DNA of 64,000 nucleotides from Rhizobium rhizogenes NBRC 13257 (GTDB taxonomy: Bacteria > Pseudomonadota > Alphaproteobacteria > Rhizobiales > Rhizobiaceae): positions 124,001 through 188,000 of the forward strand of contig NZ_BAYX01000003.1 of the NCBI RefSeq assembly GCF_000696095.1. The letters run 5' to 3'. Below are positions 9,165 to 17,319 of the stretch, in pieces; the first letter of the stretch is position 1; every line of letters begins with the position of its first letter. Below the pieces are notes generated by a model. It had not been told where the DNA came from. It worked only from the letters and a program-made list of their open reading frames with translations, and did no database searches. The position numbers and the translations under genes were made by a program.

Positions 9165-10913
9165 ATGGCTCTTCCGTCGAAAAAACTGCCCCGAACATTT
9201 CTGATGGCGGTACTGTCGTCGCTGCGAAAGGCGTTCCTCAGCATCGCGATCGCCAGCGCCGTGTTAAGCGTGCTGGCCCTGACAGGCTCCTTTTTTATGC
9301 TTCAGGTCTATGACCGGGTCATTCCCGGCCATAGTCTTCCAACGCTTGTCGGCATTGCGATCATCGCCGCGACCCTTTTCGTATTTCAGGGCATTCTTGA
9401 GCTGTTGCGTTCGATGCTGCTGGCACGCGTCGGCGTGGCGCTTGACGAGCGGATGAACGGTAAGGTCTTTGCTTCGCTGGTGCTTCAACCACAATTGATG
9501 CAGGCGCCAGGTGACGGAATGCAGTCGGTTCGCGATCTGGATAAGGTCCGGTCTTTCCTCTCCAGCACCGGTCCGATCGCACTGTTCGACCTGCCCTGGA
9601 TACCGCTTTATCTCGGGCTGTGTTTTCTGTTCCACTTCTGGATCGGGCTGACTGCGACCTGCGGTGCCATCGTCCTCGTCGTTCTGGCGGTCCTTGCCGA
9701 GATCATGTCGCAGCGCCCGGCAGCCGAGGCCGCCAAACATTCGGCAGCGCGCCTTGCCTTTGCTGAAAGCGCGCGGCGAAACTGGGAGGCGGTTGTCGCA
9801 ATGGGTTTCGTCGGCCGGATGACGGAGCGATGGACCGACATCAATGACGCCTATCTGGCAAATCAACTGGCAGCCGGCAACGTGACCGGGATGCTGACGA
9901 CCACCTCGCGCATCCTGCGCTTGATGCTTCAGTCTGCCGTGCTCGCAGCCGGCGCTGTTCTCGTCATCCGGCAAGAAGCGACCGGGGGCATCATGATCGC
10001 AAGTTCGATCCTGGTCAGCCGGGCGCTTGCGCCGGTGGAGCTTGCCATCGGCCAATGGAGGGCGTTTGTCGCCGCCCGGCAAAGCTGGTCGCGGCTTGTT
10101 AGACTGTTGGAGATCATGCCCGCCGGACACCAGAGCATCAGTCTGCCGGCACCCAGGTCGAAATTGACCGTAGACAATCTGAGCCTCGCATCTCCGGGCA
10201 GCCGTGAGCTCATCCTTCGCAACATCTCGTTTGACATATCGGCCGGGACCGTACTCGGGGTCATTGGTCCCAGCGCCTCGGGAAAGTCGTCGCTCGCTCG
10301 TGCGGTCACCGGCCTCTGGCCGGCCGCGATCGGCTCGATACGTCTCGATCACGCCGCCCTCTCGCAATGGGACCTCTCCGACCTCGGGCGCTATGTCGGC
10401 TATCTTCCACAGGATGTCAGCCTTTTCGACGGTTCGATTGCCGACAACATCGCCCGCTTTGAAAAGCAGCCTTCATCGCAATCGGTTGTCGCCGCTGCGA
10501 AGTCTGCCGGCGTCTATGACATGATCGTAAAGCTCCCGCAGGGCTTCGATACCGTGATCGGGGAGGGTGGCTCCCGGCTTTCGGCGGGGCAGCGGCAGCG
10601 TATCGCACTTGCGCGAGCGCTCTACGGAGAGCCATTCCTGGTGGTGCTGGACGAACCCAATTCAAATCTGGACGCCGAAGGCGAGGCGGCATTGACCCAG
10701 GCCCTGCTCAATGTCGGTGCGCGGGGCGGCATTGCAATAGTCATCGCCCACCGACCGAGCGCTTTGATCGCGGCTGACATGGTGATGGTCATCGCCGGAG
10801 GGCGGTTGCAGGCGTTTGGACCTAAAGACGCGGTTCTCGGAAATCCGGCGAGGCAACCGATCAAACAGAGTGCGGTCCGGTTGATGGTCGCCGGCGAGGA
10901 TGCCGGATCATGA
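9165..10913 (+). CDS. Type I secretion system permease/ATPase (PrtD/PrsD family)
   Basis: A 582-residue half-transporter: an N-terminal membrane domain with about six hydrophobic segments (to about residue 300) and a C-terminal ABC domain. The Walker A is GPSASGKSS near 370, the signature is LSAGQRQRIALARAL, and the Walker B is LVVLDEPNSNLD near 492. There is no C39 peptidase domain, as expected for exporters of RTX-like proteins. It would energise export of leaderless proteins with C-terminal signals. Its stop overlaps the adaptor start by 4 bases, and two candidate substrates follow. An outer-membrane TolC partner is not encoded here. Confidence 0.93.
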   Translation: MALPSKKLPRTFLMAVLSSLRKAFLSIAIASAVLSVLALTGSFFMLQVYDRVIPGHSLPTLVGIAIIAATLFVFQGILELLRSMLLARVGVALDERMNGKVFASLVLQPQLMQAPGDGMQSVRDLDKVRSFLSSTGPIALFDLPWIPLYLGLCFLFHFWIGLTATCGAIVLVVLAVLAEIMSQRPAAEAAKHSAARLAFAESARRNWEAVVAMGFVGRMTERWTDINDAYLANQLAAGNVTGMLTTTSRILRLMLQSAVLAAGAVLVIRQEATGGIMIASSILVSRALAPVELAIGQWRAFVAARQSWSRLVRLLEIMPAGHQSISLPAPRSKLTVDNLSLASPGSRELILRNISFDISAGTVLGVIGPSASGKSSLARAVTGLWPAAIGSIRLDHAALSQWDLSDLGRYVGYLPQDVSLFDGSIADNIARFEKQPSSQSVVAAAKSAGVYDMIVKLPQGFDTVIGEGGSRLSAGQRQRIALARALYGEPFLVVLDEPNSNLDAEGEAALTQALLNVGARGGIAIVIAHRPSALIAADMVMVIAGGRLQAFGPKDAVLGNPARQPIKQSAVRLMVAGEDAGS

Positions 10914-12220
10914 GTGGATTAAAGCTGTCAACCAGCGAGCGTTCGATACCCAGACTTTCCGCTGTAATGCTTGGGACGATCGTCCTGCTTGTCGGCGTGA
11001 TGGGGGGTCTTGCCGCGACGACGGAGATCTCCGGTGCGGTCATAGCCCCTGGAACGCTCGTGGTCGACAGCTATGTAAAGCCAATCCAGCATCTCAAAGG
11101 AGGAATTGTCGGCGACGTTGAAGTCAAGAACGGTGACCGTGTCGATGCTGGCCAGCTTCTGATCCATCTCGATGATACGCAAACGAGCGCCAATCTCGCG
11201 ATCATACGAAAACGTCTGGACGAACTCTCAGCGAGAACTGCGCGGCTCGATGCGGAGCGCGATGGCGCGCCAGCGATCGCTTTTCCGGCAGAATTGCTTT
11301 CGCGGGCCGGCGAAGATGAAATCGCCCGGACGATCGCCGGCGAGAGACGCCTGTTCGACGATCGACTGGCATCCAGGCAAAGCCGCAAATCACAGCTAGG
11401 CGAGCGTATCCAGCAGCTGAGCCAAGAGGCGGACGGTCTGGTTGCGCAAGAGAATGGCAAGCGCATCGAGATCGATCTGATCGCCAAAGAGCTTGCCAGC
11501 CTCCAGCGTCTGTTTGAGAAGGGTATCGTCCCGGCGGCGAAGGTTTATGCGCTGCAGCGCGAGAGCGCCAGCCTGACTGGAGAGCTCGGCAATCTCGTCT
11601 CGAGCATTGCGCAGACCAAGGGTAAGATGACGGAGACCGAACTGCAGATCACGCAGGTCGACGACGACCACAGCGCCGAGGTGTCGGAGCAGCTGCGTCA
11701 GGCGCAGAGTGATACGGGGCTTTTTTTGGAGCGATTGATCGCCGCAGAGGACGATTTGAAGCGGATCGATATAAGAGCGCCGCAGGCCGGCATCATCGAC
11801 CACCTGAGCGTGCATGCGGTGGGCGCCGTGATATCTCCCGGCGAAACTGTTATGCAGATCGTGCCGGATCAGGATGCGCTCGTTGCGGAGCTTAAACTTT
11901 CGCCACAGGATATCGACCAGGTGATCGTCGGGCAGCCGGTCACGTTGAGGTTGTCAGCGTTCAATCAGCGGGACACGCCTGAACTCAACGCAGACATCAC
12001 CAAGATCTCAGCCGAGCTGACCACCGACCAGCATTCCGGCGCAAGCTACTATGTCCTTCGCGCCCACGTATCCAAGGCGGAGTGGAGCCGGCTTGGGAAG
12101 CTGACTGCCGTCCCCGGCATGCCGGTCGAGGGCTTCTTGCAGACCGGCGCAAGAACAGTCCTTGCCTACCTGACGAAGCCGATGGCGGACCAGATGGCCA
12201 GAGCCCTTCGTGAAGAATAG
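10910..12220 (+). CDS. HlyD/PrtE-family type I secretion periplasmic adaptor
   Basis: A 436-residue membrane-fusion protein. It has one transmembrane segment at about 20-45, a biotinyl-lipoyl-like segment (VKPIQHLKGGIVGDVEVKNG), a long coiled-coil region (about 90-280), then a second lipoyl half and a beta-barrel domain with RAPQAGIIDHLSVH. These features match HlyD/PrtE adaptors that bridge the inner-membrane ATPase to TolC. The start overlaps the ATPase stop (ATGA). Together they form the inner-membrane half of a complete type I exporter. Confidence 0.92.
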   Translation: MSGLKLSTSERSIPRLSAVMLGTIVLLVGVMGGLAATTEISGAVIAPGTLVVDSYVKPIQHLKGGIVGDVEVKNGDRVDAGQLLIHLDDTQTSANLAIIRKRLDELSARTARLDAERDGAPAIAFPAELLSRAGEDEIARTIAGERRLFDDRLASRQSRKSQLGERIQQLSQEADGLVAQENGKRIEIDLIAKELASLQRLFEKGIVPAAKVYALQRESASLTGELGNLVSSIAQTKGKMTETELQITQVDDDHSAEVSEQLRQAQSDTGLFLERLIAAEDDLKRIDIRAPQAGIIDHLSVHAVGAVISPGETVMQIVPDQDALVAELKLSPQDIDQVIVGQPVTLRLSAFNQRDTPELNADITKISAELTTDQHSGASYYVLRAHVSKAEWSRLGKLTAVPGMPVEGFLQTGARTVLAYLTKPMADQMARALREE

Positions 12221-12375
12221 CATCTCTCTATCCCAAATCGATTTTGCAAACTTGTTGTAGTTGTAAAAGTTAGTCCGCAAGATCAATTGGATAGATAGTA
12301 ATATTACTTTTGAGCTTGATTTTATATTTTTTAAACCGCAGGCTAAGACGTCATTTTAGCTTGGAGGAGGCCGAA
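12221..12375 (+). promoter_or_regulatory. AT-rich leader upstream of the repeat exoprotein
   Basis: This 155-base gap between the adaptor and the repeat protein is strikingly AT-rich (for example around 12290-12335) and ends with a strong GGAGGAGG ribosome-binding site at 12363-12370. The composition and the strong ribosome-binding site suggest a separate promoter giving higher expression of the secreted protein than of its exporter. No clear -35/-10 pair was identified. Confidence 0.4.
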
Positions 12376-13665
12376 ATGGTTAAGCGAGTTCCGATAACAG
12401 CGGGGAATTTAACCGGCCATCAAATAGGCGCGGACGACATCTTGGTCGCGTCAGATTTGACCAGCATTCTTTACGGGGATGCCGGAGGAAGCCTGTTGGA
12501 TCATGCCACGGGCGGCAATGATAATCTAACCATACATGGCTCGGGCAACTTTTATGGCGATGCCGTCAAAGATATTGCCGACCACGCAATCGGCGGCGAT
12601 GATATTCTGTTCGCGCAGATAACTGGGCCAAGCGGTTCCACGACCAATTTGTATGGAGACGTGGGAGGAAGCATCTCTGACAGCGCGAAGGGCGGCAATG
12701 ACGTTCTGAGCGCAGCTCCAAGTGCAACCAACATCACAGTCGCCATGTATGGTGACGCCGGAAAGAACATATCGGGCCATGCAGCGGGAGGCGATGATAC
12801 CTTTAAGCTTTCCGCTTTTCAGAACACGTTTGCAATCTATGGAGACGCCGGCGGCGACCTGAAGGATCATGCCGTTGGTGGTAACGACACAGCCACGGAC
12901 GGTAGCTCTGAAGGGTTCGTTACATTCTACGGAGATGCCGGCAGAAATATATCCGGTCACGCACATGGCGGTAATGACGTTCTCAATACAGGTCTTGAAG
13001 ACAGCGTAACGTTTTACGGCGATGCCGGTGGCAATCTCGGCGATCATGCCATGGGTGGTAACGATACGATGAACGTCGCTTCCGTCGGGGCCGTTCTGGC
13101 CTATGGCGATGCGAAGAGCATGTCGGGTAGCGCCCACGGTGGTAACGACAGCCTTATCGTTCGGGCGCAACAAACCGCGAATGATATGATCGTGGGTGAT
13201 GCGCAAACGATGTCGGGCAATGCTCATGGAGGCGACGACGTGCTGAATGTCGACGCCGTTCGCCACAGGGAAGGATCTATTACCCTGATCGGCGACGCCC
13301 AAACGATGTCCGGTCATTCTCGTGGCGGCAACGATACTCTGATCAGCGGCAACGGAAACGACGACATGTGGGGTGACGCGCAGGTAATGGTCGATCACGC
13401 CAAAGGCGGAAACGACACCTTCGTGTTTAAATTCAATAACGGCCAGGACAAAATCGGGGATTTTGGTCAGGGCGCTTGCAGCGCGGGATCGAATTGGGGA
13501 ACCGACCATATCGACGTTTCCGCACTGGGAATCCAGGACTTCAGCCAGCTGACTATTTCAGCATTCGACCCAACCACGCATGACAGTCGGATTTCATTCG
13601 ATACGGGTGATGTGGTTGTGCACAGTCAGCATTTGCTGACGGAACACGACTTCTTGTTCGCATAG
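12376..13665 (+). CDS. Putative type I-secreted protein with eleven YGDAGG…HAxGGND repeats
   Basis: A 429-residue acidic, Gly/Asp/Asn-rich protein. Eleven repeats run from about residue 32 to 347, each built around YGDAGGxxxDHAxGGND and separated by variable 10-15 residue spacers (period about 27-32). The last four repeats lack one glycine-rich dipeptide and carry GDAQTMSG-like cores. The C-terminal 80 residues (GNDTFVF…GQDKIGDFGQG…DHIDVSALG, ending HDFLFA) resemble the terminal domain of RTX/M10-type secreted proteins, whose signal ends with an acidic-plus-hydrophobic tail. There is no N-terminal signal peptide. The start at 12376 is chosen for its strong ribosome-binding site. Export by the adjacent system and Ca2+ binding are inferred; the function is unknown. 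Confidence 0.8.
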   Translation: MVKRVPITAGNLTGHQIGADDILVASDLTSILYGDAGGSLLDHATGGNDNLTIHGSGNFYGDAVKDIADHAIGGDDILFAQITGPSGSTTNLYGDVGGSISDSAKGGNDVLSAAPSATNITVAMYGDAGKNISGHAAGGDDTFKLSAFQNTFAIYGDAGGDLKDHAVGGNDTATDGSSEGFVTFYGDAGRNISGHAHGGNDVLNTGLEDSVTFYGDAGGNLGDHAMGGNDTMNVASVGAVLAYGDAKSMSGSAHGGNDSLIVRAQQTANDMIVGDAQTMSGNAHGGDDVLNVDAVRHREGSITLIGDAQTMSGHSRGGNDTLISGNGNDDMWGDAQVMVDHAKGGNDTFVFKFNNGQDKIGDFGQGACSAGSNWGTDHIDVSALGIQDFSQLTISAFDPTTHDSRISFDTGDVVVHSQHLLTEHDFLFA

Positions 13666-13855
13666 GCGGCGGAAGCCGAGGTCCTTTTCGCGGATCCGCC
13701 GAGCGGCAGCTTCGATTTGATGAAGCTGCCATCGGATGGCGGGGATATCGGATCCCGCGGCGATATCGACAGGTTTTGCGTTTTGTTGGCGTTGGATGTT
13801 CGCGGTCCATGCAATTTTGGAAGCGCGGGCGGGTTCATTTGCCCTGGAGGTAGAC

Positions 13856-15031
13856 ATGTCTGCGATTGATCTTACCAAGTACAAGCTGACGTTTGACGAC
13901 GAGTTCAACACTCGCAGCATTTCTCAGACGGGTAATGGCACGACGTGGGCCGATATCCGTCCACAATGGCGTTATGACGCCAATTCCGATATCGGTTTCG
14001 GTCACTCTTCATTTGTTGACCCTTCGTCGGGCTATGATCCTTTCAAAGTGAGCAACGGCGTGCTGACGATTACGGCCGTGCCCGACCGTACTGCATCGGG
14101 CATCCCCGGCAGCTGGGAATCCGGCCTGATCACCACGCAGGGGCATTTTTCGCAAACCTATGGCTACTTCGAGATGCGGGCTGACTTCTCGAACCTTGCC
14201 GGAGCATGGGAGGCTTTCTGGCTTCTGCCGGATCATGTGATAGCCGATCCGAACAAGGCCGGGCACTGGCAGGAACTTGATGTCGTCGAAAACTACGGGA
14301 GCTTTGAGAAGGGCGTATATAGCGGCATTCACACGACGGATGCGGCGCCGAACGTCAATTGGCAACAAAATTTGCAGGTCTATAGTGGGCTCGCTCAGCC
14401 AACCGGTTTTCACACATATGGATTGGATTGGAATGCGGATACCATAGGCTTTTACGTCGACGGTCAGCTTATGGGAACGAAGGCCACACCCAGTGACATG
14501 CATGGGCCAATGTATCTGCTGGCCAATCTGGCTACGCAGAACGATCCCCATAACAATGCGGATATTACCAAAGCGCCGATTTCGGAGCAGATCGATTATA
14601 TCCGGGTGTATTCTCACCTTCCTGCCACCACTCCCCCTGCAACTGTCACGCCGCCCGCAGGCGGCACACCCACAGCCAGCGCCACTATCGGCGCTGGAGC
14701 CGACAAACTCGTCTTGTTGATCAGCGAGGATGCTTATCTTGGTGACGCCCAGTACAGGGTTACGGTCGATGGAAAGCAAATCGGCGGGGTTCAGACGGCC
14801 CACTCTCATCACGGTTCCGGTCAATCCGACCACTTATTGGTGCAGGGGGATTGGGACAAAGGCAGCCACGATGTCAGCGTGACCTTCCTGAATGACGCTT
14901 GGGCCGGGACAACCGCTACCGATAGAAATCTGTATTTGGATGGCGCTACCTACGATGGCGCAGATGTCGCAGGCGCGGAACATGCGCTGATGGGCGTCAG
15001 CGCATTTCACTTCCATGTCTTTGATATCTGA
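13856..15031 (+). CDS. GH16 endo-beta-glycanase with C-terminal Ca-dependent carbohydrate-binding module
   Basis: A 391-residue protein from an ATG preceded by TGGAGG. Residues 1-270 form a GH16 jelly-roll with the catalytic E140-L-D142-V-V-E145 motif and neighbouring WESGLITT and AWEAFWLLP segments, as in rhizobial ExoK/PlyA-type glycanases. A proline/threonine linker (about 262-285) leads to a module of about 105 residues resembling CBM36/CBM60-type Ca-dependent binding domains. No signal peptide is visible, which fits export by the type I system encoded just upstream, as known for PlyA/PlyB with PrsDE in Rhizobium leguminosarum. It probably trims a beta-glucan or exopolysaccharide outside the cell. 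Confidence 0.87.
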   Translation: MSAIDLTKYKLTFDDEFNTRSISQTGNGTTWADIRPQWRYDANSDIGFGHSSFVDPSSGYDPFKVSNGVLTITAVPDRTASGIPGSWESGLITTQGHFSQTYGYFEMRADFSNLAGAWEAFWLLPDHVIADPNKAGHWQELDVVENYGSFEKGVYSGIHTTDAAPNVNWQQNLQVYSGLAQPTGFHTYGLDWNADTIGFYVDGQLMGTKATPSDMHGPMYLLANLATQNDPHNNADITKAPISEQIDYIRVYSHLPATTPPATVTPPAGGTPTASATIGAGADKLVLLISEDAYLGDAQYRVTVDGKQIGGVQTAHSHHGSGQSDHLLVQGDWDKGSHDVSVTFLNDAWAGTTATDRNLYLDGATYDGADVAGAEHALMGVSAFHFHVFDI

Positions 15032-15334
15032 GGCTTGGAGCAATCATTGTTGTTCGCGTCTCGGTGGCCTGCTCCCTGAAAAATGATCCTTTGGGACGGA
15101 TGGCTTAAGAGCCGATGAGGTGCGGGCGACGAGTTCGTCGGTGTCCTGGCCGCACAACTGTCTCGGGGAGCGTCGGTGGAGATGGCGGTGAGGAGCGCCC
15201 ATCAAGCGGCCGCCATTCTTGTCTTGAGAGAGCGGGAGCGAATATTTGGCTTGAGCAGGTTTCGGCCGGGTCTAAACCTGCTAAAACCCTGTCACCCCAC
15301 AATCGGCTGATTTGCCAGACCTTCGACATCCCTG
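15032..15334. other. 303-base intergenic region upstream of the sugar exporter
   Basis: No convincing coding region is seen. The notable element is a perfect 9-base inverted repeat at 15254-15282, annotated separately. The rest is ordinary G+C-rich sequence and may contain the promoter of the downstream transporter. Confidence 0.4.
15254..15282. promoter_or_regulatory. Perfect 9-bp inverted repeat, candidate operator
   Basis: AGCAGGTTT at 15254-15262 and AAACCTGCT at 15274-15282 are exact inverse complements separated by 11 bases, centred about 67 bases before the exporter start. Two half-sites about two helical turns apart fit a dimeric repressor. A transcript hairpin is also possible, but no T-run follows. 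Confidence 0.4.
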
Positions 15335-16537
15335 ATGACCCGCCTCCTTCCCGAAGTATTCCGCGACCCGACGATCCGGGTGAGCATGCTTGCCATCTTT
15401 GCCTTCGGCTTTGCCGGGGCTGCGACAACGCCCTATCAGTCCGTCGTGGGTATCCGCGAGCTCGGCCTGAGCAATGGGCTCTATTCGGTGCTGATTTTTT
15501 CGGCCGCCGCAGTGAACGTCATCGTCAGCATTCTGCTGGGAAACCTGGCGGACAGGCTCGGTCAATATCGCACGATGATGCTGACGGTCGCCATTTTCGG
15601 CATTCTCGGCTATGGGGCAGTCTATTTCATACCGGCACAGGCGACCTTCGTTGTCAGTGCGTTGTTGTTCCTGCCGGTCTACGGCTCCCTTAATTCGCTG
15701 CTTTTTGCCAATGTCAGGGTTGCGACCAAGGGAATGGAACGTAACGACGTCGCCACCGTCAATTCGGGTGTCCGGGCGATGATTTCGCTGTCCTGGGTTC
15801 TCGTGCCGGGTATTATCGGCGCGCTCCTTATAAATTCCGGAACCATGCTGCCTGCCTATCTTTTCGCAGGTCTGGCCTGTGCGGTCTGCTTCGGGCTGAT
15901 CGCGGCTTTCCTTCCGCGCCAGAACGGCACCGACAAAGCCGCAACGCGCCATCTCTCCTATCTTGCAGCCCTCGGCGAGGTCGTCTCGCCGCCGGTCCTC
16001 GTGCGCGTGATCGCGGTGGCGCTGATCACCAGCACAGTTCATGTCAGCGACACTATTCTGCCCCTCATCGTCACCGGGGCTGCCCACGGGACCGTCGCCG
16101 ATATCGGGGCACTCGTGGGGATCGTGGCGCTTCTCGAAGTCATATTCATCATCGTGTGGGGACGCGCCCAGCGGATCATGAGCCATGTCACCGCGCTGGC
16201 CATCGGCACGGTCATCTATGTCGTCTACCTGCTGCTGCTCGCGCAGGCATCGGCGCCCTGGCACGTCTACGCGCTGACACTTGTCAGCGGCATCGGGGCG
16301 GCTGCCCTCATCAGCATTCCCATCACATACCTGCAGGATCTGATTGCCGAGCGCCCTGGGCTCGGCAGCGCCCTGATATCCGTCAATATTTTCCTGAGCG
16401 CAGGTATGAGCGCCCTGCTCTTTGCGATCGGAACGGGGATGAGCAGCTATTCCGGTACGGCGGTCATCAGCGCGGCTGCCGGATTGGTCGGGCTTGCCCT
16501 GCTGCTCTTCTTTGATGGCAGCAGACGGCGCAGATAG
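15335..16537 (+). CDS. MFS sugar efflux transporter (SetA/SetB-like)
   Basis: A 400-residue protein with about twelve hydrophobic segments. The N-terminal half contains the loop GNLADRLGQYRTMM between helices 2 and 3, the classic MFS signature position, and the overall layout (VVGIRELGLSNGLYSVLIF near the start, SIPITYLQDLIAERPGLGSAL near the end) resembles Set-type sugar exporters. It probably exports sugars or analogues with proton exchange. No strong ribosome-binding site precedes the ATG. It is convergent with the GntR gene and probably monocistronic. Confidence 0.75.
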   Translation: MTRLLPEVFRDPTIRVSMLAIFAFGFAGAATTPYQSVVGIRELGLSNGLYSVLIFSAAAVNVIVSILLGNLADRLGQYRTMMLTVAIFGILGYGAVYFIPAQATFVVSALLFLPVYGSLNSLLFANVRVATKGMERNDVATVNSGVRAMISLSWVLVPGIIGALLINSGTMLPAYLFAGLACAVCFGLIAAFLPRQNGTDKAATRHLSYLAALGEVVSPPVLVRVIAVALITSTVHVSDTILPLIVTGAAHGTVADIGALVGIVALLEVIFIIVWGRAQRIMSHVTALAIGTVIYVVYLLLLAQASAPWHVYALTLVSGIGAAALISIPITYLQDLIAERPGLGSALISVNIFLSAGMSALLFAIGTGMSSYSGTAVISAAAGLVGLALLLFFDGSRRRR

Positions 16538-16629
16538 TCGCCGGTGAACGCGGAATTATCCGACTTTGAATCGGCAGCGAACACAGACCCACAGCGGCAC
16601 CACCAATCGACCAGATCAAATCTCCCTGT

Positions 16630-17319
16630 TCACGGTCTCCGACGCGCGGGAGTGGTGTCCCGGCCGCTGACGATGTCCAGAATCTCGGATGCGACATTGC
16701 GCAGATGAGTTACCATCGCCGCCCGTGCGCGCCGGCCGTCGCCTTTGGCGAAGGCGTCCAGGATGGCGACGTGTTCGGCGGCATCCGCCGCCACGCGACC
16801 CGACGGGCTGGTCAGTTCGAACAGGCGGGTGATGACGCGCAGCTGTTGGATCATCCGCACCAGTACGCCGTTGCCGAGTGCTTCCGGGAACAGCATGTGA
16901 AGACGGTCGTCGGTGTCCCAATGCTCGGCGGCTTGTGCTTCCAGCGCGCCGAGTCTCAGAATATCGCTGCGCAGCGCCTCGATCGTTTCCGGTTTGATGC
17001 GGCCGATCGCGAGCTCGACGGCTTCGCCTTCGAGCAGCTCGCGAACCTTGAGCGCCTGGAAGAACTCCACCGGCTGCACCCGGCGCACCGCGTAGGAGCG
17101 CGAGCCCTGCTTGATGAGCAGTCCCTCCGCCGCAAGCCGCAGGATGGCCTCCCGCATCGGGGTGCGGGAAACGTCGAGCTGCTGGGCGAGTCGTCCTTCC
17201 ACCACGAGGCTGCCGCCCGGCAGCTTGCGGGTCAGGATGAGGCGGCTGAGTTCGTCATAGGCGCGCTCGCTGAGGCTTGCTTCGCCGTTGATGGCGGATA
17301 AAAGGCTATCGTCGTTCAT
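16630..17319 (-). CDS. GntR-family (FCD) transcriptional regulator
   Basis: A 229-residue regulator from the ATG at 17319, which overlaps the stop of the upstream DapA-like gene by 4 bases. The winged helix-turn-helix (VEGRLAQQLDVSRTPMREAI, about 37-56) precedes an FCD domain with the usual histidine and aspartate positions. A longer upstream reading is an overlap artefact. As the last gene of the oxidase operon it probably autoregulates that operon and the divergent ABC importer, perhaps through the imperfect dyad at 21151-21169. Confidence 0.88.
   Translation of the reverse strand: MNDDSLLSAINGEASLSERAYDELSRLILTRKLPGGSLVVEGRLAQQLDVSRTPMREAILRLAAEGLLIKQGSRSYAVRRVQPVEFFQALKVRELLEGEAVELAIGRIKPETIEALRSDILRLGALEAQAAEHWDTDDRLHMLFPEALGNGVLVRMIQQLRVITRLFELTSPSGRVAADAAEHVAILDAFAKGDGRRARAAMVTHLRNVASEILDIVSGRDTTPARRRP

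Noticed and set aside
9165..12220. Assignment of the exporter pair as prsD and prsE by name
   Set aside because: Several paralogous type I exporters exist in rhizobia and no phylogeny was possible; only the family is stated.
12310..12375. An upstream ATG extending the repeat exoprotein by 22 residues
   Set aside because: The extension is hydrophobic/basic and lacks a ribosome-binding site, while the ATG at 12376 has GGAGGAGG directly upstream.
12460..13430. Regular repeats that could suggest a CRISPR array or satellite DNA
   Set aside because: The repeats are in one reading frame, vary in sequence at wobble positions and encode a conserved protein motif; spacers are also coding.
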